Position numbers and translations under genes: made by a program
From: an uncultured Paraprevotella sp.
Lineage (GTDB): Bacteria > Bacteroidota > Bacteroidia > Bacteroidales > Bacteroidaceae
Assembly (NCBI GenBank): GCA_944319925.1
Contig: CALUFQ010000020.1
Span: forward strand, 1 to 50,128
Direction: 5' to 3'
DNA length: 50,128 nucleotides
The notes under the pieces: generated by a model
What the model saw: the letters and a program-made list of their open reading frames with translations, nothing else
Databases searched by the model: none
Told to the model about the DNA's origin: nothing
In this document: piece after piece, positions 1 to 8,804 of the stretch
How positions within the stretch are numbered: the stretch's first letter is position 1
Layout of the letters: every line of letters begins with the position of its first letter

Positions 1-310
1 CTTTTTCGCGGCGGCTCCGGGGGCGTTTTTCTTTCCCGTTGGAACTTTTTCCCGGACACGTTTCCCGTGTCATTTTGCCGGCGGAATCCCCCGGCGGGCT
101 TTCCCGCCGGCCGGGCTTCCGCGCCGGGAGTGTCCCGTGTTCCGTCAAAAGGGCGGGTTTGGAGGGGATTCCGCGACATTTTGATTCCCGCATGGCGTGT
201 GTGGCTGCGTTTTTTCCGCGCCGTCCCGGCCCGGCGGCCGAATACGCGAATCTCAGAAGGCGAAAATGAGCAAATTGTCAACGCGCACCCGAAAGTGTCA
301 TCCTGTCAAT
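1..310 (+). repeat. Right half of a 599-base dispersed repeat, cut by the window start
   Basis: Bases 32-310 match the reverse complement of 21588-21866 at about 94% identity with no gaps; bases 1-31 duplicate 50098-50128. A strong palindrome with arms CCGGCGGG and CCCGCCGG lies near 95-115. No gene is supported here. The remaining bases up to 384 are the short tail downstream of the receptor gene and hold nothing I recognise. The repeat end at 310 is where clear similarity stops, so it is approximate. Confidence 0.85.
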
Positions 311-384
311 GGAAGGAGGTGCGCAGGGGGCGTATTTCCTTTCGCGCCGAAATCCGGATAATGTCCCTTACGGGGGGGGAGGTT

Positions 385-3252
385 TTACATGGTGTTGAAA
401 CGGTAGGCAAACGACACTTCCACGAAACTGGTGACGCCCGTTTCGCGCGTTTCGTTCCACAGATTGCCCGACATGGTGGTGGAGAAGCCCGAGTTCTGGC
501 GCAGGATGTCATTCCAGGTCAGGTTGATGCAGGCGTTCCTCTTCTTGAGGAACTTGTAGGAGGCCGTCAGGTTCCACCGCCATTCCGTGCGGTTGGCCGC
601 GCCGAGGGCGAATCCCCGGTAGTCCGTCATGTTGAGGTAGGAACCGAGCGTCAGGAAGTTGCCGATGTAGCCGTCGATGTGCCAGGTTGCACGGACGGTG
701 TGCGTCGTGGTCTCGAAGTCGGCCAGGGCGTTGGTGCGGTAGTCAAGGATGTAGCGCATGTCCAGCCGGGTTTGTATGTACGTGTTGCCGTAGCTTGGGT
801 TCAGCGCGATTTCCCCGCCTTTGCCGATGGTCACGCCTTTGACCGAGTTTTGTTCGCCCGCGCGTTGCACGTATTCGGCACGGTGGTCGTAATGGGCGTT
901 CAGGGAGGCGTTGCACGTCACGTTGCCTATCATCAGGAAGGTGCCAAGGCCGGCCTGGGCGTTGTACGTGCCGTTGATGTTGTCGGCCATGACGCGGCTC
1001 ACGCCGGTGGCCGCGTCGTAGGTGGTGCGCTGGCTGAGGGCGTTTTGCTGCATGTCCACGCTCACGTTGGCGTTCAGCAGGCTCCCCTTGGCGTAGCGCA
1101 GCTTGAACCGGTGGTTGAACGTATTCTGCAGGTGCGGGTTGCCCACGCGGATGTAGAGCGGGTCGCTGTAGTCCGTCACGGCGGCCAGGAGCTGTCCCGA
1201 AGGCATGCTGTTGCTGCCGTTGTAGCCCAAAGTGAGGGTATGTTTCTCTTTTATGTGGAAATTCATCTCCAGCGAAGGGGTGTAGAGCACGGAGGTCACG
1301 GTGGTGTCGGCTTCCAGCCCGCTTTCGGTGTGCCCCACCTTGCGGCGCGTGGGTGCCACGTAGAGTTTGGCCTGCAGGCGCACGGCATCCCATTTCATGG
1401 TGAGTTGTGCGCCGATGCGGTGGGCATAATCTTTCGTGCGGACGCGATAGCTCAGTCCGGGGGATTCCGTCAAGCCTTCGGTGGACAAGTCGAACGGGTC
1501 GGCCACATCGGCCATCGTGCCGTTGTGGTCGTAATAGCGTTGGCGGTCGTTTTGGTCGGAGACGTTGAACCCGTATTCCAGTCCCGCGTAATGCCTTTCT
1601 CCGAAATTATGGTTGAAGAAGGCTTTGGCATTCACTTCGATTTGTTCGTTGAAGTTATGCGTCAGGCGGTTGAGTTCCGACGGGGCGTTGCCGAGCTGGT
1701 AGAAGACGGTGCGGTGTTCGTCCCAAGAGCGGCTGTCGGCCTTGTTGTACTTGATGCCGGTGTCGAAACCAATCTCATCCTTGTTGTCGTTGAACCTGCG
1801 CGACAGCCGGCCGTTCCAATCCAGGCTCCTTTCCTTGCTGCGGCTGACGGTGCGGCTTTCCGTTTCGTTGAGGCGCAATGCGGAAAGGAGGGATTCGTCG
1901 AGCCAAGTGGTGTGCGACTCGTCGGCGTAGGGGTTGCCGCTGAAAGCCTCGCTGCGGTCTTCCGACTGCGACTTTACGTCGGAAAGCCCCATGTTCAGGT
2001 TGCTGGCCCATTGGTAATCGTCTTTGAATGAGCCGCTCAGTGTGGCTTGTGCCTGTGCCCTGTGGTTTGTCGAGCCGGAAAGGGTCGAGCGGTTGGTGTA
2101 TTGGGCGTAGTCGGGCAGGTATTGCTGTTCGGCAGATTGTGTCTCGCTTTCATCTTTACGGTAGTCGTAATTCAGCATGGAGAACATGGAGACCCGCTTG
2201 AAATCGCGGGAAAACATGAACCGGGGGCCGCCATAAGCGTAACGTTTCAAGGGGACATATTCGTTGGGCATATCGCTATAATTGGCATTTATGCCCAGGT
2301 CTCCTTTCTTTTTCTCCCATATATGCGCGTTGGCATAGACAAAATAAGTCTTCTTCTTGTCCGACGTGCCGGCTTCGGCGTTCCCCATCAGTATCCGGTT
2401 GACGGGAGCTTTGGTCTCCATGTCCATCACCAGGTGGTTGCCGCTGTGCACGTCCGTGGTGTCCTTCACGGACTCATAAATCTTCACGGATTTCAGCTTT
2501 TCGTTGGGGATGTTCTCCAAGGCGACGCTCACGTCGTTCTTGAAGAAGGGGTCGCCGTTGAGGCGCATCTCCTCGATGTCGCGTCCCATGTAGGTCAGCC
2601 GTCCGTCGTCGTACTGCAATCCCGGCAGGCGGCGCACCAGTTCCAGCAGCACCGATCCGGTCGGCATTTCGTAGGCATCGGTGTTGAACACGGTGGTGTC
2701 GCCTCGTTGGTATATCTTCTTCAGCTCTTCCATGATGACCGTTTCTTCCAAGGTGACGGGGCGGCTCACCATGACCACGCTGTCCAGGAAAAGGCCTTCC
2801 ATGTATCCGGCAGAACTGATTGTTCTCACAGTGTTGAATATTTGGTCAATGGGCTGCATGCCCACATAGCTGATGCGCACCCTCAGCCGCTTGTCTTTTA
2901 ACTTATGCAGTTTGGTGGCATAGGAAGAAATTTCGAAATTTCCTTTTTCGTTGCATACTGCTGTGGTATGCTTCGACGTGTCGCCCACACAGATGATTTG
3001 CACATTGGCTCCGGACAGCGGATAAGGCACAGAGTCAAACTCATCCGTTCCATAAACATTTCCGCAAATCCGGAAACGAATGCCGTCGCCCGCCAAAGCT
3101 TGGGTTATGAGGGGTGATATTTTTACCTCTATTCCAGCTTTAGCTAACTCAGCGTTGATAGGGTCTATTTTACTTTGTTTTATATATTGCGCCTTGCCCG
3201 GCAGAGCGCAGAGCAAGGCGCAAAGAAATATCCCTAAATAACGGTTATACAT
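385..3252 (-). CDS. Outer-membrane beta-barrel protein, TonB-dependent receptor-like
   Basis: This 955-residue protein is probably an outer-membrane receptor or transporter. Residues 1-21 form a signal peptide ending in GKAQ. A carboxypeptidase-regulatory-like fold follows (about 55-130, with an IRFRICGNVYG start). A plug-like segment comes next (about 190-265, containing PTGSVLLELVRRLPGL and MRLNGDPFF). The remainder is rich in aromatic, alternating beta strands and ends in SFAYRFNTM, as expected for a barrel of the OMP_b-brl_3 type. It does not look like a SusC protein and no SusD partner is adjacent. Its start overlaps the stop of the small secreted protein gene by 8 bases, so the two are co-transcribed and probably translationally coupled. 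The substrate is unknown. Confidence 0.85.
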   Translation of the reverse strand: MYNRYLGIFLCALLCALPGKAQYIKQSKIDPINAELAKAGIEVKISPLITQALAGDGIRFRICGNVYGTDEFDSVPYPLSGANVQIICVGDTSKHTTAVCNEKGNFEISSYATKLHKLKDKRLRVRISYVGMQPIDQIFNTVRTISSAGYMEGLFLDSVVMVSRPVTLEETVIMEELKKIYQRGDTTVFNTDAYEMPTGSVLLELVRRLPGLQYDDGRLTYMGRDIEEMRLNGDPFFKNDVSVALENIPNEKLKSVKIYESVKDTTDVHSGNHLVMDMETKAPVNRILMGNAEAGTSDKKKTYFVYANAHIWEKKKGDLGINANYSDMPNEYVPLKRYAYGGPRFMFSRDFKRVSMFSMLNYDYRKDESETQSAEQQYLPDYAQYTNRSTLSGSTNHRAQAQATLSGSFKDDYQWASNLNMGLSDVKSQSEDRSEAFSGNPYADESHTTWLDESLLSALRLNETESRTVSRSKERSLDWNGRLSRRFNDNKDEIGFDTGIKYNKADSRSWDEHRTVFYQLGNAPSELNRLTHNFNEQIEVNAKAFFNHNFGERHYAGLEYGFNVSDQNDRQRYYDHNGTMADVADPFDLSTEGLTESPGLSYRVRTKDYAHRIGAQLTMKWDAVRLQAKLYVAPTRRKVGHTESGLEADTTVTSVLYTPSLEMNFHIKEKHTLTLGYNGSNSMPSGQLLAAVTDYSDPLYIRVGNPHLQNTFNHRFKLRYAKGSLLNANVSVDMQQNALSQRTTYDAATGVSRVMADNINGTYNAQAGLGTFLMIGNVTCNASLNAHYDHRAEYVQRAGEQNSVKGVTIGKGGEIALNPSYGNTYIQTRLDMRYILDYRTNALADFETTTHTVRATWHIDGYIGNFLTLGSYLNMTDYRGFALGAANRTEWRWNLTASYKFLKKRNACINLTWNDILRQNSGFSTTMSGNLWNETRETGVTSFVEVSFAYRFNTM

Positions 3253-3613
3253 CTTTTTGAGATATGGAAAGAATTATCCCATGTTCTTTTGCAATTTTAG
3301 AAACAACTTCCTTGGCTGTGCGAATGCTGTATTGGTATTCTTTTCTATATAATAACGCTACGGTTCTGTCATCTATTAAAACTGCATCCGAAAGTCCTGA
3401 TCTACAAAAAGCATCAATATATTTTCTTGCTTCATTAATAATTTCTATAGTCAGAGGCTTGTTCAGGGAATGAAACGTTATTTTAGTATGAGTTGTTTGG
3501 GACGGATTTGTCGTATTCGTTACTGTGTAAGAAGATGAGGCTTCTTCAACTTCTACGGCGGCGTGTACAGACATGCACACAAGTGCAAATACGCATAAAA
3601 TTAACTTTTTCAT
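3245..3613 (-). CDS. Small secreted protein of unknown function
   Basis: A 122-residue protein with a clear signal peptide (MKKLILCVFALVCMSVHA, cleavage near residue 18). A Ser/Thr-rich stretch (about 24-45) is followed by an alpha/beta-looking domain ending in ISQKDV. I do not recognise the family. It is the first gene of a two-gene operon with the beta-barrel receptor and overlaps it by 8 bases (ATGTATAA), so it probably acts in the periplasm or at the outer membrane with that receptor. The DNA looks more AT-rich than the downstream gene. The length, signal peptide and coupling argue that it is real. Confidence 0.7.
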   Translation of the reverse strand: MKKLILCVFALVCMSVHAAVEVEEASSSYTVTNTTNPSQTTHTKITFHSLNKPLTIEIINEARKYIDAFCRSGLSDAVLIDDRTVALLYRKEYQYSIRTAKEVVSKIAKEHGIILSISQKDV

Positions 3614-3640
3614 GGCGTATAAATCTTAAAATTGACGATG

Positions 3641-3672
3641 CGAAGTTAAGAAATACGGGGTATATAAGCAAG
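3641..3672 (-). promoter_or_regulatory. Probable promoter of the secreted-protein/receptor operon
   Basis: On the minus strand CTTG (3672-3669) is followed after 20 bases by TAACTTCG (3648-3641). Each box differs by one base from the Bacteroidota consensus TTTG and TAnnTTTG. The predicted transcript would start about 20-25 bases before the ATG at 3613. Confidence 0.45.
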
Positions 3673-3974
3673 AAAAATTTTATAAAATCGCAAATAAAAA
3701 CACAAAATGTTTGTTTTTATACCTAGGGAGCGGCCTGTTGCAAGGCATTTTGCATGTCATTGATTGTTTGGTACGGTTCTTAGGAACTGTTTTTGAATTT
3801 CTATAAAAGTTTTTTGGGGCTTGATGCATTCGTTTTCGTGTTCTGCGGCTTGGAACTTTTTGGCGGAATGCCTTTCTGTGGGCGGTGTATATGGGGGGGT
3901 GGCCAAGCAAAGCTCCGTTCCTTTTTTGGGGAAAAACGGCATTGATGCCCGCAAGGTCTTTAAACAATGAGGTG
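3673..3974. other. Gene-free spacer
   Basis: AT-rich spacer upstream of the secreted-protein operon and of the ATPase fragment. An open frame on the minus strand (3680-4003) has a basic, unfamiliar translation and overlaps the ATPase fragment; I do not believe it. I see no RNA gene or repeat here. Confidence 0.4.
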
Positions 3975-4136
3975 ATGCTGAAAAGAAAGATAGACGAATA
4001 CATCCGTAATTTTTATGCGGCCACTCGTAATGCGCTACTTGTTACCGGGGCGCGTCAAACGGGCAAAACTTATTCTATCCGCGAGTTCGGGAAGACGTTC
4101 AAGAGCTTCATTGAGATTATACTGCGCACGACATGA
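3975..4136 (+). pseudogene. Truncated AAA-type ATPase (DUF4143-like), N-terminal fragment
   Basis: The 53-residue frame MLKRKIDEYIRNFY...LLVTGARQTGKTYSIREFG is the typical N-terminus of the AAA_14/DUF4143 ATPases that Bacteroidota carry in many copies, including the Walker A motif GARQTGKT (about residues 24-31). The family is normally about 380-400 residues long. Here the frame ends at FIEIILRTT, right where the beta-2 strand should continue, and neither later motifs nor a DUF4143 domain appear downstream. The break sits about 40 bases before a hairpin repeat (4175-4244), so the rest was probably lost by deletion at or near that repeat. Confidence 0.7.
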
Positions 4137-4174
4137 ATTTGCGCATTCAATTTGTAGGAGGAGTTTATTTTGTT

Positions 4175-4244
4175 ACACCCTCAGTCGCAAGACAAGTCAC
4201 AGGCATACGCAATAGTGCGAGAATGTGCAGCAAGAATGCAGCAC
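4175..4244 (+). repeat. Hairpin repeat, copy A
   Basis: It has an ACACCCTCAG flank (4175-4184), a 38-base core (4185-4222) and a hairpin with arms GTGCAGCA (4225-4232) and TGCAGCAC (4237-4244), loop AGAA, one mismatch in the stem. The flank and hairpin recur in the same order at 21511-21580, but there the 38-base core is inverted. Downstream, CACTTAG (4264-4270) and CTAAGTG (4292-4298) form a further short inverted repeat. Confidence 0.75.
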
Positions 4245-4343
4245 CTCCTATCCGATAAATTGTCACTTAGAATGCACAAACTTATTCCGCGCTAAGTGTA
4301 TGTTCGTTCGCATTAGCAGAAAATCGGAAGACGCAGATATGGC

Positions 4344-6035
4344 TTATTGTCCTCCTTGCGCCTCCATCCTGGCTTCCGTGACGTTGATGATGCTGTCGGA
4401 GAGTTGTTCGCACTCGTTGATGATGTCCATGTACATGGCACCGGTCTGGTAACTGTACAGTCCGCGGTTCACGTCTGCGAAGTTGAGGTTGCGCAATTGG
4501 TTGCGGTAGTTGTTGATTTCCTTTTCGATGTAGTAGGCCGTGGAGGCTTCGCGCGGGGCTTTGCGGGCGAAGAGCATGGAGCGCATTTGTTCCAGGGCCT
4601 GTTCCGTGAGCTGGAACATTTGGTGGATGTGTTCCAATTGGGTTTCCGTGAGCGGCTGGCTGCTGTAGAAGTTGCGCCGTGCGGTGTGGGCGATGTGGTG
4701 GCAGCTGTCGCCGATGCTTTCGATTTCCGCCAGTTCGCGGAGCATGCCGCAGATGACGGGGCGCAGGCTTTCCGGCACGTCCTCTTCGGCCGTGATGCGG
4801 TTCAGGTAGCCTGCGATGTCGGTCTCCATCTCGTCGCTGATTTCCTCATAGTGTTCCACCAGCGTGAAGATGTTTTTGAAGTCCGTTTCGTTGTCGGCCG
4901 AGAAGAGGTAGCGGGTCTGGGTGAACATCTTGGTCACGGTGTCGGTGTAGTTGATGATTTCCTTGCGGGCTTCCATGACCGATTCTTCCGGTGTGTCGAG
5001 CAGCCCTTTGGTGATGAAGCGCAACTCGCTTTCCTTTTCGTCGTTGCCTGCCGGCTTGTTGATGCATTGCGTGGCCCACCGTTCCAAAGGTTTGGTCAGT
5101 CCGATGAAAAGGGTCGCGTTGCAAAGGTTGAACCCCGTGTGGAAAGCGGCCAAGACGTAAGCCAGGTTGTGGTCGGGGGCAATCTGTCCGTGGGTCGGGT
5201 CGAAATGGACGAAGTCGCACAAAAAACCGATCACATAAGGGAAGGCGGCAAACATCCACGCCACGCCGACGAGGTTGAATGCCAATTGCCCGAAAGCCGT
5301 GCGCCGGGCTGGTGTTCCCGCAGAAGAGGCGGCCTGCCAAGTGGCCACGGCGCGCCCGATGTTTTCCCCCAGCATGAAGGCCGCGCCGGCATAGACCGAC
5401 CATACGCCCGTGGAGCAAAGCACCATCGAGGTGGCCATGATGGCCGCCGAGGACTGCACGGCGAAGGTGACGGCAGCTCCGACGAGCAGGAGCAGCACGT
5501 AAACCCCGTAATGTTCGCCCGGCATGGCCAGGTAACCGGCCACGAGGTGCTGGTCGGCGGGCGTCATGCTGTCATACAGGTGGCAAAGCAGCCCCAGGCT
5601 CAGCAGGATGAAGCAGAAGCCGAAGACGGACTCGCCCAAAGCCGGACGCTTTCGATATTGCACCAACAGGAAGGCCACCAGCATCAGGGGATAGATGTAG
5701 TTGCTGAACCCGAAATTGAGCTCGGCGGCCATGAGCCAGGCGATGAGCGTGTTGCCCACGGACGCGCCCATCAGGACGGGGAGGGCCTGCATGAAGGAAA
5801 GCATGCCGGCATGGACAAAGCTGACGGTCATCAGCGAGGCGGCTGTGGAGGACTGTATCATGGCCGTGACCAATGCGCCGGTGAGCAGCGAGGTGAAGCG
5901 GTTGGTAGTCAGCGAGTCGAGGATGTGGCGAAGCCGGTCGCCAGCCAATTGTTGGAGACTGTCGCCCATGAGCTTTGTGCCGTACATCAGCAGGCCGAGG
6001 CATCCCAAAAGTTTTAAAAATGCTAAAACTACCAT
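4344..6035 (-). CDS. Na+/phosphate cotransporter family protein with PhoU-like C-terminus
   Basis: A 563-residue inner-membrane protein of the NptA/PNaS family, probably importing phosphate with sodium. The duplicated Na/Pi signature is present: TAMIQSSTAAS near residue 60 and TFAVQSSAAIM near residue 190, each within a set of hydrophobic helices. The last 200 residues are helical and acidic with PhoU-like repeats (EEISDEMETDIAGYLN, ELAEIESIGDSCHHIA). I chose the ATG at 6035 because translation there begins directly with the first membrane helix (MVVLAFLKLLGCLGLLMYG); an ATG 96 bases upstream would add an odd polar extension. It is a single gene divergent from the nucleoside kinase. No pho genes lie nearby. 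Confidence 0.88.
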   Translation of the reverse strand: MVVLAFLKLLGCLGLLMYGTKLMGDSLQQLAGDRLRHILDSLTTNRFTSLLTGALVTAMIQSSTAASLMTVSFVHAGMLSFMQALPVLMGASVGNTLIAWLMAAELNFGFSNYIYPLMLVAFLLVQYRKRPALGESVFGFCFILLSLGLLCHLYDSMTPADQHLVAGYLAMPGEHYGVYVLLLLVGAAVTFAVQSSAAIMATSMVLCSTGVWSVYAGAAFMLGENIGRAVATWQAASSAGTPARRTAFGQLAFNLVGVAWMFAAFPYVIGFLCDFVHFDPTHGQIAPDHNLAYVLAAFHTGFNLCNATLFIGLTKPLERWATQCINKPAGNDEKESELRFITKGLLDTPEESVMEARKEIINYTDTVTKMFTQTRYLFSADNETDFKNIFTLVEHYEEISDEMETDIAGYLNRITAEEDVPESLRPVICGMLRELAEIESIGDSCHHIAHTARRNFYSSQPLTETQLEHIHQMFQLTEQALEQMRSMLFARKAPREASTAYYIEKEINNYRNQLRNLNFADVNRGLYSYQTGAMYMDIINECEQLSDSIINVTEARMEAQGGQ

Positions 6036-6063
6036 ACGCTCTCGAAATATAAGTGAACGGTTG

Positions 6064-6094
6064 TTTGACGTTTCCGTCCCATTGCCTAATTTTA
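6064..6094 (+). promoter_or_regulatory. Promoter of the nucleoside kinase gene
   Basis: TTTG at 6064-6067, a 19-base spacer, then TAATTTTA at 6087-6094, which matches TAnnTTTG except for the last base. Transcription would start near 6099, about 24 bases before the ATG at 6123. Confidence 0.55.
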
Positions 6095-6122
6095 AGGGGT
6101 TGTTTGTAAAATCCCGGAAGCT

Positions 6123-7784
6123 ATGGAACAAGAGGTCAAAATCCGTTGCAAAAATAATAAAAAAAACATTCAGATTCCCATGGGGAGCACACTTTGGGAC
6201 GCTTATCTGGCATTAAATCTGCAAATGCCTTACGGCCCGGTCAGCGCGAAAGTCAACAACAAGGTCGAAGGGCTGCATTATCGTTTCTATAACGACAAGG
6301 ATGTGGAGTTTCTCGACGTGACCTCCCCTTCCGGTATGCGCACTTATACCCGGTCTTTGTTTTTTGTGTTGGTCAAGGCCGTGCGCGACTTGTTTCCGGG
6401 ATGCGGGTTACGCATCGACACTCCCGTGGCCCGCGGTTATTATTGCGACCTGCGTATCGGCCGGACGCTGGAAGAGGACGACGTGACGGCCATCTGGCGG
6501 CGGATGAAGGAAATTGTGGCGGCGGACATCCCGTTCCGGCGCATCCAATGCCCCACGGAGGAGGCTATCGAGATGTTCCGGGAGGCGGGAATGACGAGCA
6601 AGGTGAAGTTGCTGGAGAGTTCCGGCTCTATTTACACGCATTATTACCGTTTGGACGACACGATAGATTATTTCTACGGGTCGTTGCTGACCTCCACCGG
6701 CGGGCTGAAGGTGTTCGACGTGATGAAGTATTACGACGGGTTGCTCCTGCGCATCCCTTCGCGGAAGAATCCCGAACAATTGGAAGAGATGGTCCATCAG
6801 GAGAAAATGCTGGAAATCTTCCGTGAGCATCATCATTGGCAGGAAATCGTGGGACTGAGTACGGTGGGCGACTTCAACCGCGCCTGCCAGGAAGGGCATG
6901 CCACGGATTTGATCAACGTGGCCGAGGCGTTGCAGGAAAAGAAAATCGTGCGCATTGCCGATGAAATCCAGTCGCGCCACAACCTGAAGCTGATACTGAT
7001 TGCCGGTCCGTCGTCGAGCGGCAAGACCACGTTCAGCAAGCGGCTTTCCATCCAGCTGATGGCCAACGGCATGAAGCCTTATCCCGTGTCGCTGGACGAT
7101 TATTTCGTGAACCGCGACCAAACGCCCAGGGACGGGAGCGGCGACTATGACTTCGAGTCGCTCTATGCTTTGGACCTTCCTTTTTTCAACAGCCAGTTGC
7201 GGGCCTTGTTGGCCGGCGAAGAGGTGGAATTGCCGCATTATGATTTTCAAAAAGGCGTACGGGAGATGAGCGGGAAGAAGCTGAGGCTGGAAGAAAACAT
7301 GATTTTGATTCTTGAAGGCATACACGGGTTGAATCCTGAACTGACGGCGCAGATAGAAGACCAATACAAGTATCGCATTTACGTGTCGGCCATGACGACT
7401 ATCTTGTTGGATGCGCACAATTACATTCCCACGACGGACAACCGCCTGTTGCGCCGCATCATCCGCGATTACAAGTACCGCGGCTATTCGGCTTTGGACA
7501 CTATCCGCCGCTGGCCTAGTGTGCGGGCAGGGGAGGACAAGTGGATTTTCCCCTACCAGGAGCAGGCCGACGCGATGTTCAACAGTGCCTTGCTGTTCGA
7601 GCTGGCCGTCATCCGCAACCAGGCTTTGCCTTTGTTGGAGTTGGTGCCTGAGAACGTGCCCGAATATTCCGAGGCTTACCGCCTGCGCAAGTTCCTGCGC
7701 TACTTCGTGCCCATGTCCGACAATGAAATCCCGCCGACTTCCTTGCTGCGCGAGTTTGTGGGCGGCAGTTCGTTCCAGTATTGA
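6123..7784 (+). CDS. Nucleoside (uridine-type) kinase with TGS/tRNA-synthetase-like N-terminus
   Basis: A 553-residue fusion protein known from Bacteroidota. The first 65 residues resemble a TGS domain (NIQIPMGSTLWDAYLAL). Residues about 70-200 resemble the second additional domain of threonyl-tRNA synthetases. The C-terminal half is a uridine kinase/phosphoribulokinase P-loop domain with Walker A AGPSSSGKTT (about 293-302), the substrate loop SLDDYFVNRDQTPRDGSGDYDF and a LILEGIHGLNPEL strand. It probably phosphorylates uridine or cytidine for pyrimidine salvage; the exact substrate is inferred from the family. The synthetase-like part presumably has a regulatory or RNA-binding role. It stands alone between a divergent transporter and a convergent operon. 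Confidence 0.88.
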   Translation: MEQEVKIRCKNNKKNIQIPMGSTLWDAYLALNLQMPYGPVSAKVNNKVEGLHYRFYNDKDVEFLDVTSPSGMRTYTRSLFFVLVKAVRDLFPGCGLRIDTPVARGYYCDLRIGRTLEEDDVTAIWRRMKEIVAADIPFRRIQCPTEEAIEMFREAGMTSKVKLLESSGSIYTHYYRLDDTIDYFYGSLLTSTGGLKVFDVMKYYDGLLLRIPSRKNPEQLEEMVHQEKMLEIFREHHHWQEIVGLSTVGDFNRACQEGHATDLINVAEALQEKKIVRIADEIQSRHNLKLILIAGPSSSGKTTFSKRLSIQLMANGMKPYPVSLDDYFVNRDQTPRDGSGDYDFESLYALDLPFFNSQLRALLAGEEVELPHYDFQKGVREMSGKKLRLEENMILILEGIHGLNPELTAQIEDQYKYRIYVSAMTTILLDAHNYIPTTDNRLLRRIIRDYKYRGYSALDTIRRWPSVRAGEDKWIFPYQEQADAMFNSALLFELAVIRNQALPLLELVPENVPEYSEAYRLRKFLRYFVPMSDNEIPPTSLLREFVGGSSFQY

Positions 7785-7808
7785 CGTGTGCCTTTTTTTG
7801 TGCGGCAG

Positions 7809-8804
7809 CTATTCCGGCTTCACGGATGGAATCCGTGAGGCATATCGCCCCTCCACCTTCCGGAAAATCCAACGGCTGAGGCGATATACGGGATAGGCGG
7901 TGAGCACTCCGGCAATGGCATCCACCAGGTAGTGGGCTTGGATATAAACCGTGGCCATGGCCAGCAGGACGGCAAAAGGCAACAGGACGTAGAACAGCCG
8001 CCGGCTTTGTGGATAGACCAGCAACAGGAGGATGAGCGTGATGCCGATGTGCGAGGAGGGGAAGGCCGCCGTGGGGCGTTCGCCCATTTCCTGGGCTTGT
8101 TCGACGAGGCGGTAGAACAGCCCCGTGGGGTCGCCCGGAGTGGGGAGCATTTCGGTGTGCAGGCTGAAGTAAGTGCCCAAGGCCGGGAATTGCCCGCTTT
8201 CGATGATTTCGGGCGGGACAGCCCAAAAATAGAACTGCGGCCCGGCGACAGGCAACACTATATATATAAGGTAATAGAGGAAGAACGAGCACAGCACGGT
8301 GAAAGACGCTTCCACATAGTGCTTGTTCCTGCAGAGGAAGAAAAACACCATGACCACGACAATCATCGGGTAGTAGGAAAAATAGCCCATGTTGACAGCT
8401 TCACAGAACCAAGGCCACGGGCAAAGGCGGTGGAACTCCAATGCGGGCTGGCAACCGAACAATACGGTGTCCCATCGCGCGAAGATGTGGTCCAGGTTGG
8501 GCAACGTGCTGTTGAACTCGTAGGTGTCCGGATACCAGTAGCAGAGCAGGCACATCTGTAACGTGATGCGGACAAACGTCATCAGCCGCCGCGGCCACAA
8601 GGTATAAATCCCCCACATCAGGAATGTGGCGGCAAGGATATAGGCGCGGTCGGCCAGCATGATTTGGGGATGAGCCATGCGCGGCCACAACAAAGCCATG
8701 AACAACAACGTGACCGCGTTGTAAACCAAGGCCAGCCATTCAATCGGCCAAAGCCCGCGCGGTTTCTCGTCACGTTCAATGAGCCACTTGAGACGAGAAA
8801 TCAT
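7809..8804 (-). CDS. PAP2-superfamily membrane enzyme, inositolphosphotransferase (Aur1/Ipt1)-like
   Basis: A 331-residue polytopic membrane protein. Near its C-terminus are the lipid-phosphatase/phosphotransferase motifs AAFPSSHIGITL and, after one helix, YIQAHYLVDAIAG, which supply the catalytic histidines and aspartate of the PAP2 fold. The length and motif form fit the inositol phosphorylceramide synthase-like branch found in sphingolipid-making Bacteroidales, so it may transfer a head group to a ceramide or hydrolyse a lipid phosphate; the substrate is an inference. I chose the ATG at 8804 because it overlaps the TGA of the upstream epimerase (ATGA); an ATG at 8828 would lie deep in that gene. 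It is the last gene of the CDF-epimerase operon. Confidence 0.8.
   Translation of the reverse strand: MISRLKWLIERDEKPRGLWPIEWLALVYNAVTLLFMALLWPRMAHPQIMLADRAYILAATFLMWGIYTLWPRRLMTFVRITLQMCLLCYWYPDTYEFNSTLPNLDHIFARWDTVLFGCQPALEFHRLCPWPWFCEAVNMGYFSYYPMIVVVMVFFFLCRNKHYVEASFTVLCSFFLYYLIYIVLPVAGPQFYFWAVPPEIIESGQFPALGTYFSLHTEMLPTPGDPTGLFYRLVEQAQEMGERPTAAFPSSHIGITLILLLLVYPQSRRLFYVLLPFAVLLAMATVYIQAHYLVDAIAGVLTAYPVYRLSRWIFRKVEGRYASRIPSVKPE
7817..7841. terminator. Hairpin between convergent genes
   Basis: GCTTCACGGAT (7817-7827), loop GGA, ATCCGTGAGGC (7831-7841): an 11-pair stem with one wobble. It lies inside the 3' end of the PAP2 gene, facing the end of the nucleoside kinase gene. There is no T-run directly after it on either strand, so a role in transcript ends is only suggested. 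Confidence 0.3.

Noticed and set aside
67-2031. 654-residue open frame on the plus strand
   Set aside because: Only its first part lies in the repeat; the rest is antisense to the beta-barrel receptor gene, whose translation has a signal peptide and family motifs. GC-rich codon use leaves antisense frames open.
3680-4003. 107-residue minus-strand open frame in the spacer
   Set aside because: Basic, unfamiliar translation, no promoter or ribosome-site support, overlapping the ATPase fragment.
4347-6017. 556-residue plus-strand open frame
   Set aside because: It mirrors the Na/Pi cotransporter gene and its translation is a His/Val/Gly-rich shadow without any motif.
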